Positions 17,285-25,915 of a stretch of 44,573 nucleotides of DNA are shown here, piece after piece (position 1 is the stretch's first letter; each line of letters starts with the position of its first letter). The stretch covers positions 1 through 44,573 of the forward strand of contig NZ_CAJYOJ010000037.1 in NCBI RefSeq assembly GCF_913776295.1. Reading direction: 5' to 3'. Source of the stretch: an uncultured Pedobacter sp. (GTDB lineage Bacteria > Bacteroidota > Bacteroidia > Sphingobacteriales > Sphingobacteriaceae). The notes under the pieces are model-generated. The model had not been told where the DNA came from. It was given only the letters and a program-made list of their open reading frames with translations, and searched no databases. The position numbers and the translations under genes were made by a program.

Positions 17285-18838
17285 CTACCTTGGCGAATAC
17301 GTCACCACCGGAATAATCATTTCCTCCAATGAAATACCTCCATGCTGGAAAGTTTCATTATAATAGTTTACGAACTGATTGTAATTGTTCGGATAAACGA
17401 AATAACTATCTTCTCTGGCAAAAATATAACTGCTGCTGATGTTGATCTTAGGCAACAAAGCATCGTGAGGATTTTTAATTAAAAATACTTCTTTCGCGTT
17501 AAAATTAAGGTTTCTGCCCTGTTTGTACCTTAAATTAGTATTTGTGCTTCTATCACCGATTACTTTAACCGGTTTTTTCACACGGATGGTGCCATGGTCG
17601 GTAGTGATGATTACTTTAACTTTTTTCTGCGAAATTTTCTTCAATAAATCCCAAAGCGGAGAGTGCTCAAACCACGATAAGGTTAACGAGCGGTAAGCTG
17701 CATCATCATTGGCCAACTCCCGGATCATCTGCATATCCGTACGCGCATGGCTCAACATATCAACAAAGTTGAACACAATGGCATTGAAATCGTTCTGCAA
17801 TAAATTATTTGTTTGCTCAACCAGGTCTTTCCCCTGCTCAAAAGTCAGGATTTTATGATAACTGAATTTACAGTCCTTTCGTAAACTGCGCTTAATGTTA
17901 TCAGCCAGGAAAGCCTCCTCATGCATGTTTTTTCCACCTTCATCATCATCGTTTTGCCAAAGCTGAGGGAAACGTTTTTCCATATCCAAAGGCATCATAC
18001 CGGAGAAAATTGCATTACGGGCATATTGTGTCGCCGTTGGCAAAATACTCGTGTACATATCTTCTTCATCTATCCTGAAGTATTCTGATATTAATGGATT
18101 GATGATTTTCCATTGATCGTATCTTAAATTATCAATCAGGATAAAAAATACCGGTGTACTATCGTTAATAAGCGGAAAAGCTTTTTTCTTTAACAACTCG
18201 TTAGAAAGCAACGGAGCGTTATCCCTATCCTTTATCCAGTTGAGGTAATGCTCCTCGATAAATTTGGTAAACTGGGTATTGGCTTCCTGTTTTTGCATGG
18301 TTAAAATTTCATGCATCTGCGGATCGTCCAGTTTTTCTAATTCAAGCTCCCAAAAAACGATTTTTTTATAAACATCAATCCACTCGTCATAACTAAGCTT
18401 ATCGCCCAATGTCATCCCCAAACGGCGAAAATCCTGTTGATAAGCCATCGAGGTTTTTTCACTCACCAGACGCTTGTTGTCGATCAGCTTTTTAATCGTT
18501 AGTAAAACCTGCTTAGGATTTACAGGTTTAATCAGATAATCATCAATTTTGCTGCCTATCGCATCCTCCATCAGGTTCTCTTCCTCACTCTTCGTAATCA
18601 GCACCACCGGAACATCCGGGTTTAGATTTTTAATGGCAGATAATGTTTCGATGCCGCTCATTCCGGGCATGTTCTCGTCCAAAAAAACCAGATCAAAATG
18701 AGATTTTCCAAATGCTTCCAAAGCATCATTCCCATTGGTAAAAGTGGTTACGTGGTAACCTTTATCGTTTAATAATAATATATGAGGTTTTAACAGGTCG
18801 ATTTCGTCATCGGCCCATAATATTTTCGTTTCTTGCAT
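17285..18838 (-). CDS. porX: PorX-type response regulator with PglZ phosphatase domain
   Basis: A 517-residue bifunctional protein. Residues 1-115 are a CheY-like receiver with acidic pair Asp10/Asp11, phospho-acceptor Asp54 (LVFLDENMPGMSG), Thr82 and Lys104. After a helical linker comes a PglZ/alkaline-phosphatase-like domain (about 215-517) with a metal-site Asp in FILIDNLRYDQW (Asp236), a likely nucleophile Thr270 in LPTATQYAR, and TTDHGTIRVKKP. This is the architecture of PorX, which with PorY controls the type IX secretion system and gliding genes in Porphyromonas and Flavobacterium. The partner PorY kinase is not in the window. Length is typical. Confidence 0.92.
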   Translation of the reverse strand: MQETKILWADDEIDLLKPHILLLNDKGYHVTTFTNGNDALEAFGKSHFDLVFLDENMPGMSGIETLSAIKNLNPDVPVVLITKSEEENLMEDAIGSKIDDYLIKPVNPKQVLLTIKKLIDNKRLVSEKTSMAYQQDFRRLGMTLGDKLSYDEWIDVYKKIVFWELELEKLDDPQMHEILTMQKQEANTQFTKFIEEHYLNWIKDRDNAPLLSNELLKKKAFPLINDSTPVFFILIDNLRYDQWKIINPLISEYFRIDEEDMYTSILPTATQYARNAIFSGMMPLDMEKRFPQLWQNDDDEGGKNMHEEAFLADNIKRSLRKDCKFSYHKILTFEQGKDLVEQTNNLLQNDFNAIVFNFVDMLSHARTDMQMIRELANDDAAYRSLTLSWFEHSPLWDLLKKISQKKVKVIITTDHGTIRVKKPVKVIGDRSTNTNLRYKQGRNLNFNAKEVFLIKNPHDALLPKINISSSYIFAREDSYFVYPNNYNQFVNYYNETFQHGGISLEEMIIPVVTYSPR

Positions 18839-18949
18839 GTTTTTGTAAAAATAGATCAGTATTGCCGTTTAATTACGGCGGCTAATTTAAACTATAAATA
18901 AAAATAGCAATTTTTGTACCGTATCTATCTATTTAACTATTTTTAACGA

Positions 18950-20173
18950 TTGAACAAGAAGAAAATAATAAATGACCCGGTTTACGGTTTCATCAGTATT
19001 CCGTCCGAATTGGTTTATGATGTGATCTCCCATCCTTATTTCCAGCGTTTACGGTATATCAAACAGCTTGGGATGACACATCTGGTTTATCCAGGCGCCT
19101 TACACACACGTTTTCACCACGCTTTGGGTGCCATGCATTTGATGAATCTGGCCATCAATCTTTTAAAAAGTAAAGGACATACCATAACCGATGGCGAAGA
19201 AGAAGCCGCCATTTTGGCCATTTTACTACACGATATTGGTCACGGGCCTTTTTCGCATGCACTGGAGCACTCATTGGTAACCGGTATCAGGCATGAAGAT
19301 ATCTCAGCCAAACTGATGCAGGATCTGAATACACATTTTGATGGACGTTTAACCCATGCCATTGAGATTTTTAACGGTACCTATCCTAAAAAATTTCTTC
19401 ATCAGTTGATTTCGGGCCAGTTAGATCTGGATAGGATGGATTATTTAAACCGCGACAGTTTTTTTACAGGCGTAAGTGAAGGCGTAATCAGTTTCGACCG
19501 CATCATTAAAATGTTCAACGTACATGATGATGACCTGGTGATTGAAGAAAAAGGCATTTATTCTATCGAGAAATTTCTAATTGCCCGCAGGCTGATGTAC
19601 TGGCAGGTGTACCTGCATAAAACAGTAATATCAGGCGAAATGATCCTGGTAAAATTATTAGAACGTGCTAAAGAATTATCAGCAGCTGGTGAGAACTTAT
19701 TTGCTTCGCCCTCCTTAAATTATTTCTTAAAAAACGATATTAACGAGGCTAATTTCTTTGCGCAGCACGAAAACCTGGAGCATTTTACCAGCCTTGATGA
19801 TCAGGATATTTATGCGGCCGTTAAGGTTTGGACCCACCATAATGATAAAATTTTGTCTACTTTATGTAAAATGCTTACTTCCAGAAATCTTTATAAAGTA
19901 GAAATGGGGAATGAAAGGGCTAATACCGATCGCGTAAACTTTTTGCAGGATGCGGCCACTAATTTGTTGGAAATTAAGCCTGAAGAAGCCCGGTATTTTG
20001 TTTTCACTGATTCCATTCAAAACCGCGCATATAATGCGGGGGTTGGAAATATCAAAATTTTAATGAAAAATAACGATATTGTTGATATTGCAAAGGCTTC
20101 TGATTTGTCCAATCTGGAGTCGCTACAAAAAACTGTAGAAAAATATATCCTCTGTTACCCACGAGGGATTTAA
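18950..20173 (+). CDS. HD-domain phosphohydrolase (COG1078 type)
   Basis: The 407-residue protein resembles dNTPase-like HD hydrolases. The metal site is spread over RFHHALGAMHL (His56/57), LLHDIGHGPFSHALEH (His94-Asp95) and LDLDRMDYLNRDS. The family N-terminus (NDPVYGFISIP) starts at residue 8, and the only usable start codon in front of it is TTG at 18950, since an in-frame TAA ends at 18946 and the ATG at 18971 is out of frame. It is divergent from porX and precedes lpxD, a placement common in Bacteroidota. The substrate is probably a nucleotide; which one is unknown. Confidence 0.9.
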   Translation: MNKKKIINDPVYGFISIPSELVYDVISHPYFQRLRYIKQLGMTHLVYPGALHTRFHHALGAMHLMNLAINLLKSKGHTITDGEEEAAILAILLHDIGHGPFSHALEHSLVTGIRHEDISAKLMQDLNTHFDGRLTHAIEIFNGTYPKKFLHQLISGQLDLDRMDYLNRDSFFTGVSEGVISFDRIIKMFNVHDDDLVIEEKGIYSIEKFLIARRLMYWQVYLHKTVISGEMILVKLLERAKELSAAGENLFASPSLNYFLKNDINEANFFAQHENLEHFTSLDDQDIYAAVKVWTHHNDKILSTLCKMLTSRNLYKVEMGNERANTDRVNFLQDAATNLLEIKPEEARYFVFTDSIQNRAYNAGVGNIKILMKNNDIVDIAKASDLSNLESLQKTVEKYILCYPRGI

Positions 20174-20260
20174 GTTTTTTTAACAAAATATTTGACTTTT
20201 GCTGCCGTTTTAACTCTTATTATTGTGCAAAATATACACCATTTAACTCATGCAGGTTTT

Positions 20261-20291
20261 TTTGTTCATATCAATTTAACATATACCTTTG
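20261..20291 (+). promoter_or_regulatory. Strong Bacteroidota promoter, apparently leaderless for lpxD
   Basis: TTTG at 20261-20264 and TACCTTTG at 20284-20291 are separated by exactly 19 bases, a full match to the TTTG-N19-TAnnTTTG consensus. The lpxD ATG begins at 20296, only four bases after the -7 box, so transcription would start at or next to the start codon. Confidence 0.8.
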
Positions 20292-20295
20292 TACG

Positions 20296-21372
20296 ATGCA
20301 ATTTACTGCCACGCAGATAAGTCAGTTTCTAAACGGTTCCATTGATGGTAACCCTGATGTAGCCGTTACCGAACTTTCTAAAATAGAAGATGGGAAGGAA
20401 GGCTCTTTGTCTTTTCTTTCCAACCCGAAGTATGAGAACTTTTTGTATTCTACTCAGGCGTCAGTAGTTATCGTATCAAAAGACTTTTCACCTACCCAGC
20501 CTTATACCAGCACGCTAATCCGTGTTGAAAATCCCTACAGTGCTTTTACGATTTTATTGGATAAATACAATGAGGCTGTAAATGCACAAAAAGCACAATC
20601 AGGTATTGATAAACTGGCTTTTGTACATCCAACCGCAAAAATAGGTCATAATGTATTTATAGATGCTTTTGCCTATGTTGCGGAAAATGTAGAGATTGCC
20701 GATGGCTGCAAAATAAATGCGCAAACCTTTATTGGCGCAAATTCAAAAATTGGCGAGAACAGCACTTTTTTCCCGGGTGTAAAAATTTATCATAATTCGG
20801 TAATCGGCAAAAGAGTTATCATCCACGCCAACACCGTTATCGGAAGTGATGGCTTTGGCTTTGCCCCACAAAAAGACGGCACGTATAATAAAATCCCGCA
20901 GATTGGGAATGTCATTATTGAAGACGACGTAGAAATTGGTGCAAACACTACTGTGGATCGTGCAACAATGGGATCAACCATTGTAAAAAAAGGAGCCAAA
21001 ATTGATAATCTGATCCAGATTGCGCACAATGTAGAGATTGGCGAGAACACGGTTTTAGCGGCACAGTCGGGCATATCCGGAAGTACAAAAATTGGCCCTA
21101 ACAGCGTTGTAGGCGGACAGGTTGGCATAGCCGGACACCTAACCCTGGCAAAGGGAACGCAGATTGGTGCACAGGCGGGTATAAATTTTAATATCACAGA
21201 AGAAAATAAACAATGGCATGGAAGTCCGGCGCAGCCATTACGTAACTGGATGCGGGCCTCAGTCATTTTCAAACATCTTCCGGATGTTGAAAAAAGAATA
21301 AATAAGCTCGAAGAGGAGTTAAAAAAGCTCATCGCAGAACTGGAAAAGAATACAATACACAATGAACGTTAG
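20296..21372 (+). CDS. lpxD: UDP-3-O-acylglucosamine N-acyltransferase LpxD
   Basis: A 358-residue enzyme that adds the second 3-hydroxyacyl chain, to the 2-amino group, in lipid A synthesis. The N-terminal uridine-binding domain (1-100) has SLSFLSNPKY; residues about 105-310 form a left-handed beta helix built from hexapeptide repeats (for example IGANSKIG, IGENTVLA). The catalytic His244 sits in IQIAHNVEIGE. The C-terminal helix is Lys/Glu-rich (KRINKLEEELKKL). It overlaps lpxC/fabZ by 11 bases. The start fits the family (MQFTATQISQFL). Confidence 0.96.
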   Translation: MQFTATQISQFLNGSIDGNPDVAVTELSKIEDGKEGSLSFLSNPKYENFLYSTQASVVIVSKDFSPTQPYTSTLIRVENPYSAFTILLDKYNEAVNAQKAQSGIDKLAFVHPTAKIGHNVFIDAFAYVAENVEIADGCKINAQTFIGANSKIGENSTFFPGVKIYHNSVIGKRVIIHANTVIGSDGFGFAPQKDGTYNKIPQIGNVIIEDDVEIGANTTVDRATMGSTIVKKGAKIDNLIQIAHNVEIGENTVLAAQSGISGSTKIGPNSVVGGQVGIAGHLTLAKGTQIGAQAGINFNITEENKQWHGSPAQPLRNWMRASVIFKHLPDVEKRINKLEEELKKLIAELEKNTIHNER

Positions 21373-22774
21373 ACAAAAAACGATTAAACAGGAAATATCA
21401 GCATCTGGTGTTGGTTTACACACAGGTGCTAATGTTACTTTAACATTTTGCCCGGCTCCCGAAAATCACGGCTTTAAATTTCAGCGTATTGATTTAGATG
21501 GCCACCCGATTATCGAAGCTGACGCAGATAATGTTACCGATACCTCAAGAGGTACTACACTAACCCAGAATGGTGCGAGTGTAAGTACAGTTGAACATGT
21601 AATGGCATCGCTGGTGGGTATGGACCTTGATAACATACTGATTAAATTAGATGGTCCGGAAACACCGATTATGGACGGGAGTTCTATTCAGTTTATTGAT
21701 TTATTGGAAGAAGTAGGAACAGTGGAGCAAAATGCAGATCGCGAGTATTTTACCATTCCACACAACATTACCTATACAGAAGAAGATAGAAAAGTAGAAA
21801 TTGTAGCCATGCCGTTAGACGATTATCGTTTTACCTGCATGATTGATTATAATTCTCCTGTTTTAGGTAGCCAGCACGCTGGTATTAACACCATCGCAGA
21901 GTTTAAGAAAGAAATTGCTTCCTGCCGTACTTTCTGTTTTCTTCATGAACTGGAATATCAGCTATCGCACAATTTAATTAAAGGTGGCGATTTAAATAAT
22001 GCTATTGTAATCGTAGATAAAGAAGTTACCAGAGATGAATTAAGTCACCTGGCAAAATTATTTAACCGCAAAGATATTGATGTTGCCCCACAAGGGATCT
22101 TGAACAACATGGAACTGCGTTACCAGAATGAACCGGCGCGTCATAAACTTTTGGATATGATCGGCGATTTGGCCTTGGTGGGCATGCATTTAAAAGGCCA
22201 TATCATGGCCGCCCGTCCGGGCCATGCGGCAAACGTTGCCTTTGCCAAAAAAATTAAAGCTGCCATCAAAAAAGAGAAAAACAAAAAAGTGCAGAAGGTA
22301 TACGATCCGAGTGCAAAACCATTGTTCGATGTAGTGAAGATCATGGAAATTTTGCCTCACCGTCAGCCATTTCTCTTCGTTGATAAAATATTAGAGCTTT
22401 CTAAAAACCATGTGGTAGGCGTGAAAAACGTAACCATGAACGAAGAGTTTTTTAAAGGCCACTTTCCCGGTGCTCCGGTATTTCCAGGGGTACTTCAGAT
22501 AGAGGCCATGGCACAGGTTGGTGGCATCCTTGTTCTTTGTACCGTACCAGATCCGCAGAATTACCTGACCTATTTCCTAAAAATAGATAATGTACGTTTT
22601 AGGGCACAGGTACTTCCTGGCGATACCATTGTTTTCCGCTGCGATTTACTAGAACCCATCAGAAGGGGTATTGCCCAGATGAAAGGTGTAGGGATGGTTG
22701 GCGAAAAAATCGTGGTAGAAGCCGAAATGATGGCTCAAATTTCAAAAGTTAAACAAGCAGAACCCGCTCAATAA
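21362..22774 (+). CDS. lpxC/fabZ: Bifunctional LpxC deacetylase / FabZ dehydratase fusion
   Basis: The 470-residue chain joins two enzymes. LpxC (about 1-305) deacetylates UDP-3-O-acyl-GlcNAc, the committed step of lipid A synthesis; its zinc ligands are His79 (STVEHVMASL), His261 and Asp265 (RHKLLDMIGD), with the general-acid His288 (PGHAANVAF). After a Lys-rich linker (KKEKNKKVQKV, about 303-312), FabZ (about 322-470) dehydrates 3-hydroxyacyl-ACP, with His367 in GHFPGAPVFPG and Glu381 in LQIEAMAQ. The fusion is known in Bacteroidota and Chlorobi. It overlaps lpxD by 11 bases and lpxA by one. Confidence 0.97.
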   Translation: MNVRQKTIKQEISASGVGLHTGANVTLTFCPAPENHGFKFQRIDLDGHPIIEADADNVTDTSRGTTLTQNGASVSTVEHVMASLVGMDLDNILIKLDGPETPIMDGSSIQFIDLLEEVGTVEQNADREYFTIPHNITYTEEDRKVEIVAMPLDDYRFTCMIDYNSPVLGSQHAGINTIAEFKKEIASCRTFCFLHELEYQLSHNLIKGGDLNNAIVIVDKEVTRDELSHLAKLFNRKDIDVAPQGILNNMELRYQNEPARHKLLDMIGDLALVGMHLKGHIMAARPGHAANVAFAKKIKAAIKKEKNKKVQKVYDPSAKPLFDVVKIMEILPHRQPFLFVDKILELSKNHVVGVKNVTMNEEFFKGHFPGAPVFPGVLQIEAMAQVGGILVLCTVPDPQNYLTYFLKIDNVRFRAQVLPGDTIVFRCDLLEPIRRGIAQMKGVGMVGEKIVVEAEMMAQISKVKQAEPAQ

Positions 22775-23559
22775 TGATACAGCCTTTAGCATATATACAC
22801 CCTCAGGCAAAAATTGCCGAAAACGTGGTAATTGAACCTTTTGTAGTGATACATAAAGACGTTGTCATTGGCGAGGGAACCTGGATCGGATCGAACGTGA
22901 CCATTATGGATGGCGCCCGGATCGGTAAAAACTGCCGAATTTTTCCCGGGGCAGTTATCTCAGGCGAGCCTCAGGATTTAAAATTTGCCGGTGAAATCAC
23001 CACCGCAGAAATTGGCGATAATACCACTATACGAGAGTGTGTTACCGTTAACCGTGGTACTAAAGATAAATGGAAAACCACTATCGGCAGCAATTGCCTA
23101 ATTCAGGCCTACTCGCACATCGCACATGATTGTGAGGTTGGAAATAACTGCATCTTTTCAAACAGTACCACCCTGGCTGGCCACATTACGATTGGTAACA
23201 ATGTCGTTTTGGCTGGTTTGGTTGCTATACATCAATTTGTTAAAGTAGGTTCTTATGCTTTTGTAACCGGTGGTTCCTTGGTACGTAAAGACGTGCCACC
23301 ATATGTTAAAGCTGCACGCGAGCCCCTTTCCTATGCCGGCATCAACTCTGTGGGTTTGCGTAGAAGAGGTTTTACCAACGAGCAGATTGATGAGATTCAG
23401 GAAATTTACCGGGTGCTTTTTGTAAAACATAATAACGTAACCAAAGCTTTAGATATGATCGAAGCTGAATTTAAACCTACGGAAATCCGTGATGAAATTG
23501 TAGATTTTATCCGCAATTCTAACCGTGGGGTAATGAAGGGCTTTGGCATGGGCAGTTAA
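22774..23559 (+). CDS. lpxA: UDP-N-acetylglucosamine acyltransferase LpxA
   Basis: The 261-residue enzyme makes the first acyl transfer of lipid A synthesis. It is a left-handed beta helix of hexapeptide repeats (IGSNVTIMDGARIG and similar) with the catalytic His118 in AYSHIAHDCEVGN, and a C-terminal helical domain (GINSVGLRRRGFTNEQIDEIQEIYR). The start ATG shares one base with the stop of lpxC/fabZ (TAATG), showing coupled translation. Length is standard. With LpxD and LpxC/FabZ it gives a complete early lipid A operon. Confidence 0.97.
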   Translation: MIQPLAYIHPQAKIAENVVIEPFVVIHKDVVIGEGTWIGSNVTIMDGARIGKNCRIFPGAVISGEPQDLKFAGEITTAEIGDNTTIRECVTVNRGTKDKWKTTIGSNCLIQAYSHIAHDCEVGNNCIFSNSTTLAGHITIGNNVVLAGLVAIHQFVKVGSYAFVTGGSLVRKDVPPYVKAAREPLSYAGINSVGLRRRGFTNEQIDEIQEIYRVLFVKHNNVTKALDMIEAEFKPTEIRDEIVDFIRNSNRGVMKGFGMGS

Positions 23560-23630
23560 TAAAGGTAGAAGGCTGAACGGTTTAAAGTGGAAGGTAGAAT
23601 CCATTGCCTAACTAAATTCAATAGATATTC

Positions 23631-24098
23631 ATGAGTGATTTGACGCTAATCAGAACAGATTCAGACCACGCCGACTTTAGACAATTGGTTGCTCTTCTGG
23701 ATCAGGATTTAGCCGTTAGAGATGGTGATGATCATGCCTTTTATGCGCAATTTAATCAGGTTGATGCCATTAAAGAGGTTGTTGTGGCTTACCAGCGAGG
23801 GCTACCAGTTGCATGTGGCGCGATTAAACCCTTCTCCACAACAGCAGCCGAAGTAAAAAGGATGTTTGTGCATCCCGATTACAGGAAGCAGGGCATAGCT
23901 TCTCAAATTGTAACCGAGCTGGAAAATTGGGCCGTAGAACTCGGCTTCACCACAACCATACTCGAAACAGGGAAAAAACAGCCCGAAGCTATCGCGCTTT
24001 ACCAAAAAATAGGTTATCGCATCACGGACAACTACGGACAATATATCGGCATTGATAACAGCGTTTGCATGACTAAACCGCTCATCGCTAAACCCTAA
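23631..24098 (+). CDS. GNAT family N-acetyltransferase
   Basis: A 155-residue GNAT-fold enzyme. The acetyl-CoA motif A is VKRMFVHPDYRKQGIASQIV (about residues 82-101), with the RxxG[I]A pyrophosphate loop; motif B is YQKIGYRITDNYG near the C-terminus. The N-terminal half (DLAVRDGDDHAFYAQFN) is typical of a Bacteroidota subgroup. It stands 71 bases after lpxA and 13 bases before the ABC ATPase gene. Its acceptor is unknown. Confidence 0.9.
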   Translation: MSDLTLIRTDSDHADFRQLVALLDQDLAVRDGDDHAFYAQFNQVDAIKEVVVAYQRGLPVACGAIKPFSTTAAEVKRMFVHPDYRKQGIASQIVTELENWAVELGFTTTILETGKKQPEAIALYQKIGYRITDNYGQYIGIDNSVCMTKPLIAKP

Positions 24099-24111
24099 AC
24101 GCTTGGTACAA

Positions 24112-24726
24112 ATGAATATTACTTTACAAAATGTTGGCAGAAGGTTTAACAAAGAGTGGATTTTTAGAAATTTGAGTGCTGACTTTACCAAAGGAAACAG
24201 TTACGCCATACTTGGACCTAATGGCTCTGGCAAATCAACCTTACTAAGCGTTTTAAACGGTAGCTTATCCCCTTCTGAAGGCAAAATCACCTTTTCAGAT
24301 GATGCCGAGATCCCTGTCGAAAATATCTACAAATACATCAGCCTTGCCGCTCCCTATCTCGAACTGGTTGAAACATTTACACTAAAAGAGATCGTGGATT
24401 TTCATTTCAAGTTTAAAAATTTTGCTACGGGCTTAGATGCTAAAAAGCTAATCGGTATCCTGGGATTAGAAAAAGCAGCAAACAAGCAGATCAAATACTT
24501 CTCGTCGGGCATGAAGCAAAGAACCAAACTGGCTTTGGCCTGCTGCACAGATACACCCATTTTATTTTTAGATGAGCCAACCAGTAATTTAGACGTTCAG
24601 GGAATAAGTTGGTACCGCGAACTCATTGAAAATTTTGGAAAAGAGCGACTAACGATAATAGGCTCTAATCAGTTGCAAGAGTACGATTTTTGCTCCAATC
24701 AAATACAAGTATCTGACTATAAATAA
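24112..24726 (+). CDS. Lone ABC transporter ATP-binding protein
   Basis: A 204-residue ATPase. Walker A is GPNGSGKST (35-43), the signature motif is the unusual FSSGMKQR in place of LSGGQ, and Walker B with the D-loop is ILFLDEPTSNLD. The switch-region His, normally found just after Walker B, appears replaced: IIGSNQLQEYDF has Asn-Gln at this place. A TTG at 24103 would add three residues; the ATG at 24112 gives the better start. No permease gene is adjacent. I recall an ABC ATPase between lpxA and efp in related genomes, but its partner remains unclear. Confidence 0.88.
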   Translation: MNITLQNVGRRFNKEWIFRNLSADFTKGNSYAILGPNGSGKSTLLSVLNGSLSPSEGKITFSDDAEIPVENIYKYISLAAPYLELVETFTLKEIVDFHFKFKNFATGLDAKKLIGILGLEKAANKQIKYFSSGMKQRTKLALACCTDTPILFLDEPTSNLDVQGISWYRELIENFGKERLTIIGSNQLQEYDFCSNQIQVSDYK

Positions 24727-24805
24727 GTTAAGTTTAAATCAATCAATTATACCCTGGTCTGTTTTGTCATACATTTGTACTATAAATATTTTTTTCTAAA
24801 AATAT

Positions 24806-24835
24806 TTTGTGATTCAAAAATTATATCTACCTTTG
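24806..24835 (+). promoter_or_regulatory. Bacteroidota promoter in the gap before efp
   Basis: TTTG at 24806-24809 and TACCTTTG at 24828-24835 are separated by 18 bases, next to the ideal 19. No open gene follows within 100 bases; the likely start of transcription is about 24841. The nearest real gene, efp, begins 414 bases after the box. Confidence 0.7.
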
Positions 24836-24841
24836 CACCAC

Positions 24842-25003
24842 CAAAAAGAGAAACAATTATTTAATTTATCTCTCTAAGTAAAAGATCAGATTTTCCGGTT
24901 TCGGAATTAAAATAAATAGCCATAAAAGGCAAAGAGTTTTTCATAGTTTAGTTTGAGGTTTAGGTTGATTATGCCTTTGGAGTGGTTCCCAAAGGCATTT
25001 CTT
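24842..25003 (+). ncRNA. Candidate small RNA or long leader element
   Basis: About 160 bases between a good promoter (24806-24835) and a terminator-like hairpin: ATGCCTTTGG (24971-24980) pairs perfectly with CCAAAGGCAT (24989-24998) and is followed by TTCTTTT. The segment itself is AT-rich and has no convincing gene. A 69-codon frame opens at 24953, but it runs through the hairpin and into a possible repeat, so I do not call it a protein. It may be an independent small RNA, or an attenuated leader of efp. I found no match to 6S, 4.5S SRP or tmRNA by eye. Confidence 0.4.
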
Positions 25004-25051
25004 TTATACGAAGATTTTAACCCTGCCCGCCATTTAGCCATCACCACACCA

Positions 25052-25153
25052 CCCGCTATTTATAAAGCCCCTCGTACGGAAATACTTTGGGATGAACTGC
25101 TATTTGTTTTTTCCCCACTGGGAACGCAAAAAAATGGAAACGAAAGCAGCGGG
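25052..25153. repeat. Possible diverged intergenic repeat
   Basis: CCCGCT (25052-25057) and AGCGGG (25148-25153) flank about 90 bases. The left end CCCGCTATTTATAAAGCCCC looks like the reverse complement of the third repeat start at 558-587 (CCCGCTGTTCGCTTTAGCCC). The similarity was judged by eye and is short. The rest of the 24727-25249 gap, outside the promoter and candidate RNA, shows a TAACTTTG -7-like box at 25202-25209 upstream of efp. Confidence 0.3.
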
Positions 25154-25249
25154 CAACTCTGATTAATGAAGGTTTTACTTTTCAAATCTGTATGCATTTT
25201 TTAACTTTGATTCTTAATCCAAAACAAAAACAATATTCACGATCATAAA

Positions 25250-25810
25250 ATGGCAAAGGCATCAGAAGTAAAAACCGGAAATGTGCTTCGTTTTAACGGA
25301 GAGTTAGTTAGTGTAGAAGAGTACATACACCGTACGCCAGGAAATTTAAGGGCTTTTTATCAGGCCCGTATGCGTAACGTAAAAACCGGCAAAATTGTAG
25401 AATACCGTTTCCGGACAGATGAAGAAGTGACCATTTCCCGGGTAGAAACCAATGACTACCAATATCTTTACGAAGACGGCGATTATTTAGTAGTAATGGA
25501 TAATGAAACATTTGAACAGCATAACATCCCAAAATTCCTTTTTGGCGACTCAATCAAATTTTTGAAGGAAAGCATGACTTTAACCGTGGCTTTCGAAAGC
25601 GATGAGCCGATTGTTGCGCACCTACCGAACAGTGTTGAGCTTGAGGTAACCTATTCTGAACCTGCAGTAAAAGGAGATACAGCAACAAATGCGCTAAAAC
25701 TGGCAATTGTAGAAACCGGTGCCGAAGTGAGGGTGCCATTATTTGTGAACCAAGGTGACAGGATCAGGATTGATACACGCTATGGTGAATACATGGAAAG
25801 GGTAAGATAA
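25250..25810 (+). CDS. efp: Elongation factor P, copy 1 (Asn at the modification site)
   Basis: A 186-residue EF-P, which relieves ribosome stalling at polyproline stretches. It has the usual three beta-barrel domains: KOW-like (about 1-62), central OB (about 66-125) and C-terminal OB (about 130-186, with NALKLAIVETGAEVRVPLFVNQGD). The loop that reaches the peptidyl-transferase centre reads HRTPGNLRAF, with Asn32 where E. coli has the beta-lysylated Lys34. This Asn form is, from memory, common in Cytophaga- and Sphingobacteria-type EF-Ps. A second efp follows 105 bases downstream. A TAACTTTG box at 25202 gives a leader of about 35 bases. Confidence 0.95.
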   Translation: MAKASEVKTGNVLRFNGELVSVEEYIHRTPGNLRAFYQARMRNVKTGKIVEYRFRTDEEVTISRVETNDYQYLYEDGDYLVVMDNETFEQHNIPKFLFGDSIKFLKESMTLTVAFESDEPIVAHLPNSVELEVTYSEPAVKGDTATNALKLAIVETGAEVRVPLFVNQGDRIRIDTRYGEYMERVR

Positions 25811-25836
25811 CGTCCATAAGCCTTATGCCTTAAACC

Positions 25837-25870
25837 TTTGTCGTTTTTTATCAAAATAGTTTTACCTTTG
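25837..25870 (+). promoter_or_regulatory. Probable promoter of the second efp gene
   Basis: TTTG at 25837-25840 and TACCTTTG at 25863-25870 stand 22 bases apart, slightly more than ideal, with a perfect -7 box. It lies between the two efp genes, so copy 2 can be expressed apart from copy 1 with a leader of about 40 bases. Confidence 0.6.
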
Positions 25871-25915
25871 CCGTCACGAAAAACTGAAATATAAATCCAT
25901 TTAGGATAACATAAT

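Noticed and set aside
17285..18838. PglZ domain as part of a BREX phage-defence system
   Set aside because: The N-terminal receiver domain and neighbours identify PorX; no BrxA, BrxB, BrxC, BrxL or methylase genes are present.
24953..25162. 69-codon reading frame before efp
   Set aside because: It starts inside the candidate RNA, reads through the terminator hairpin and continues over a possible repeat; composition and lack of similarity speak against a gene.
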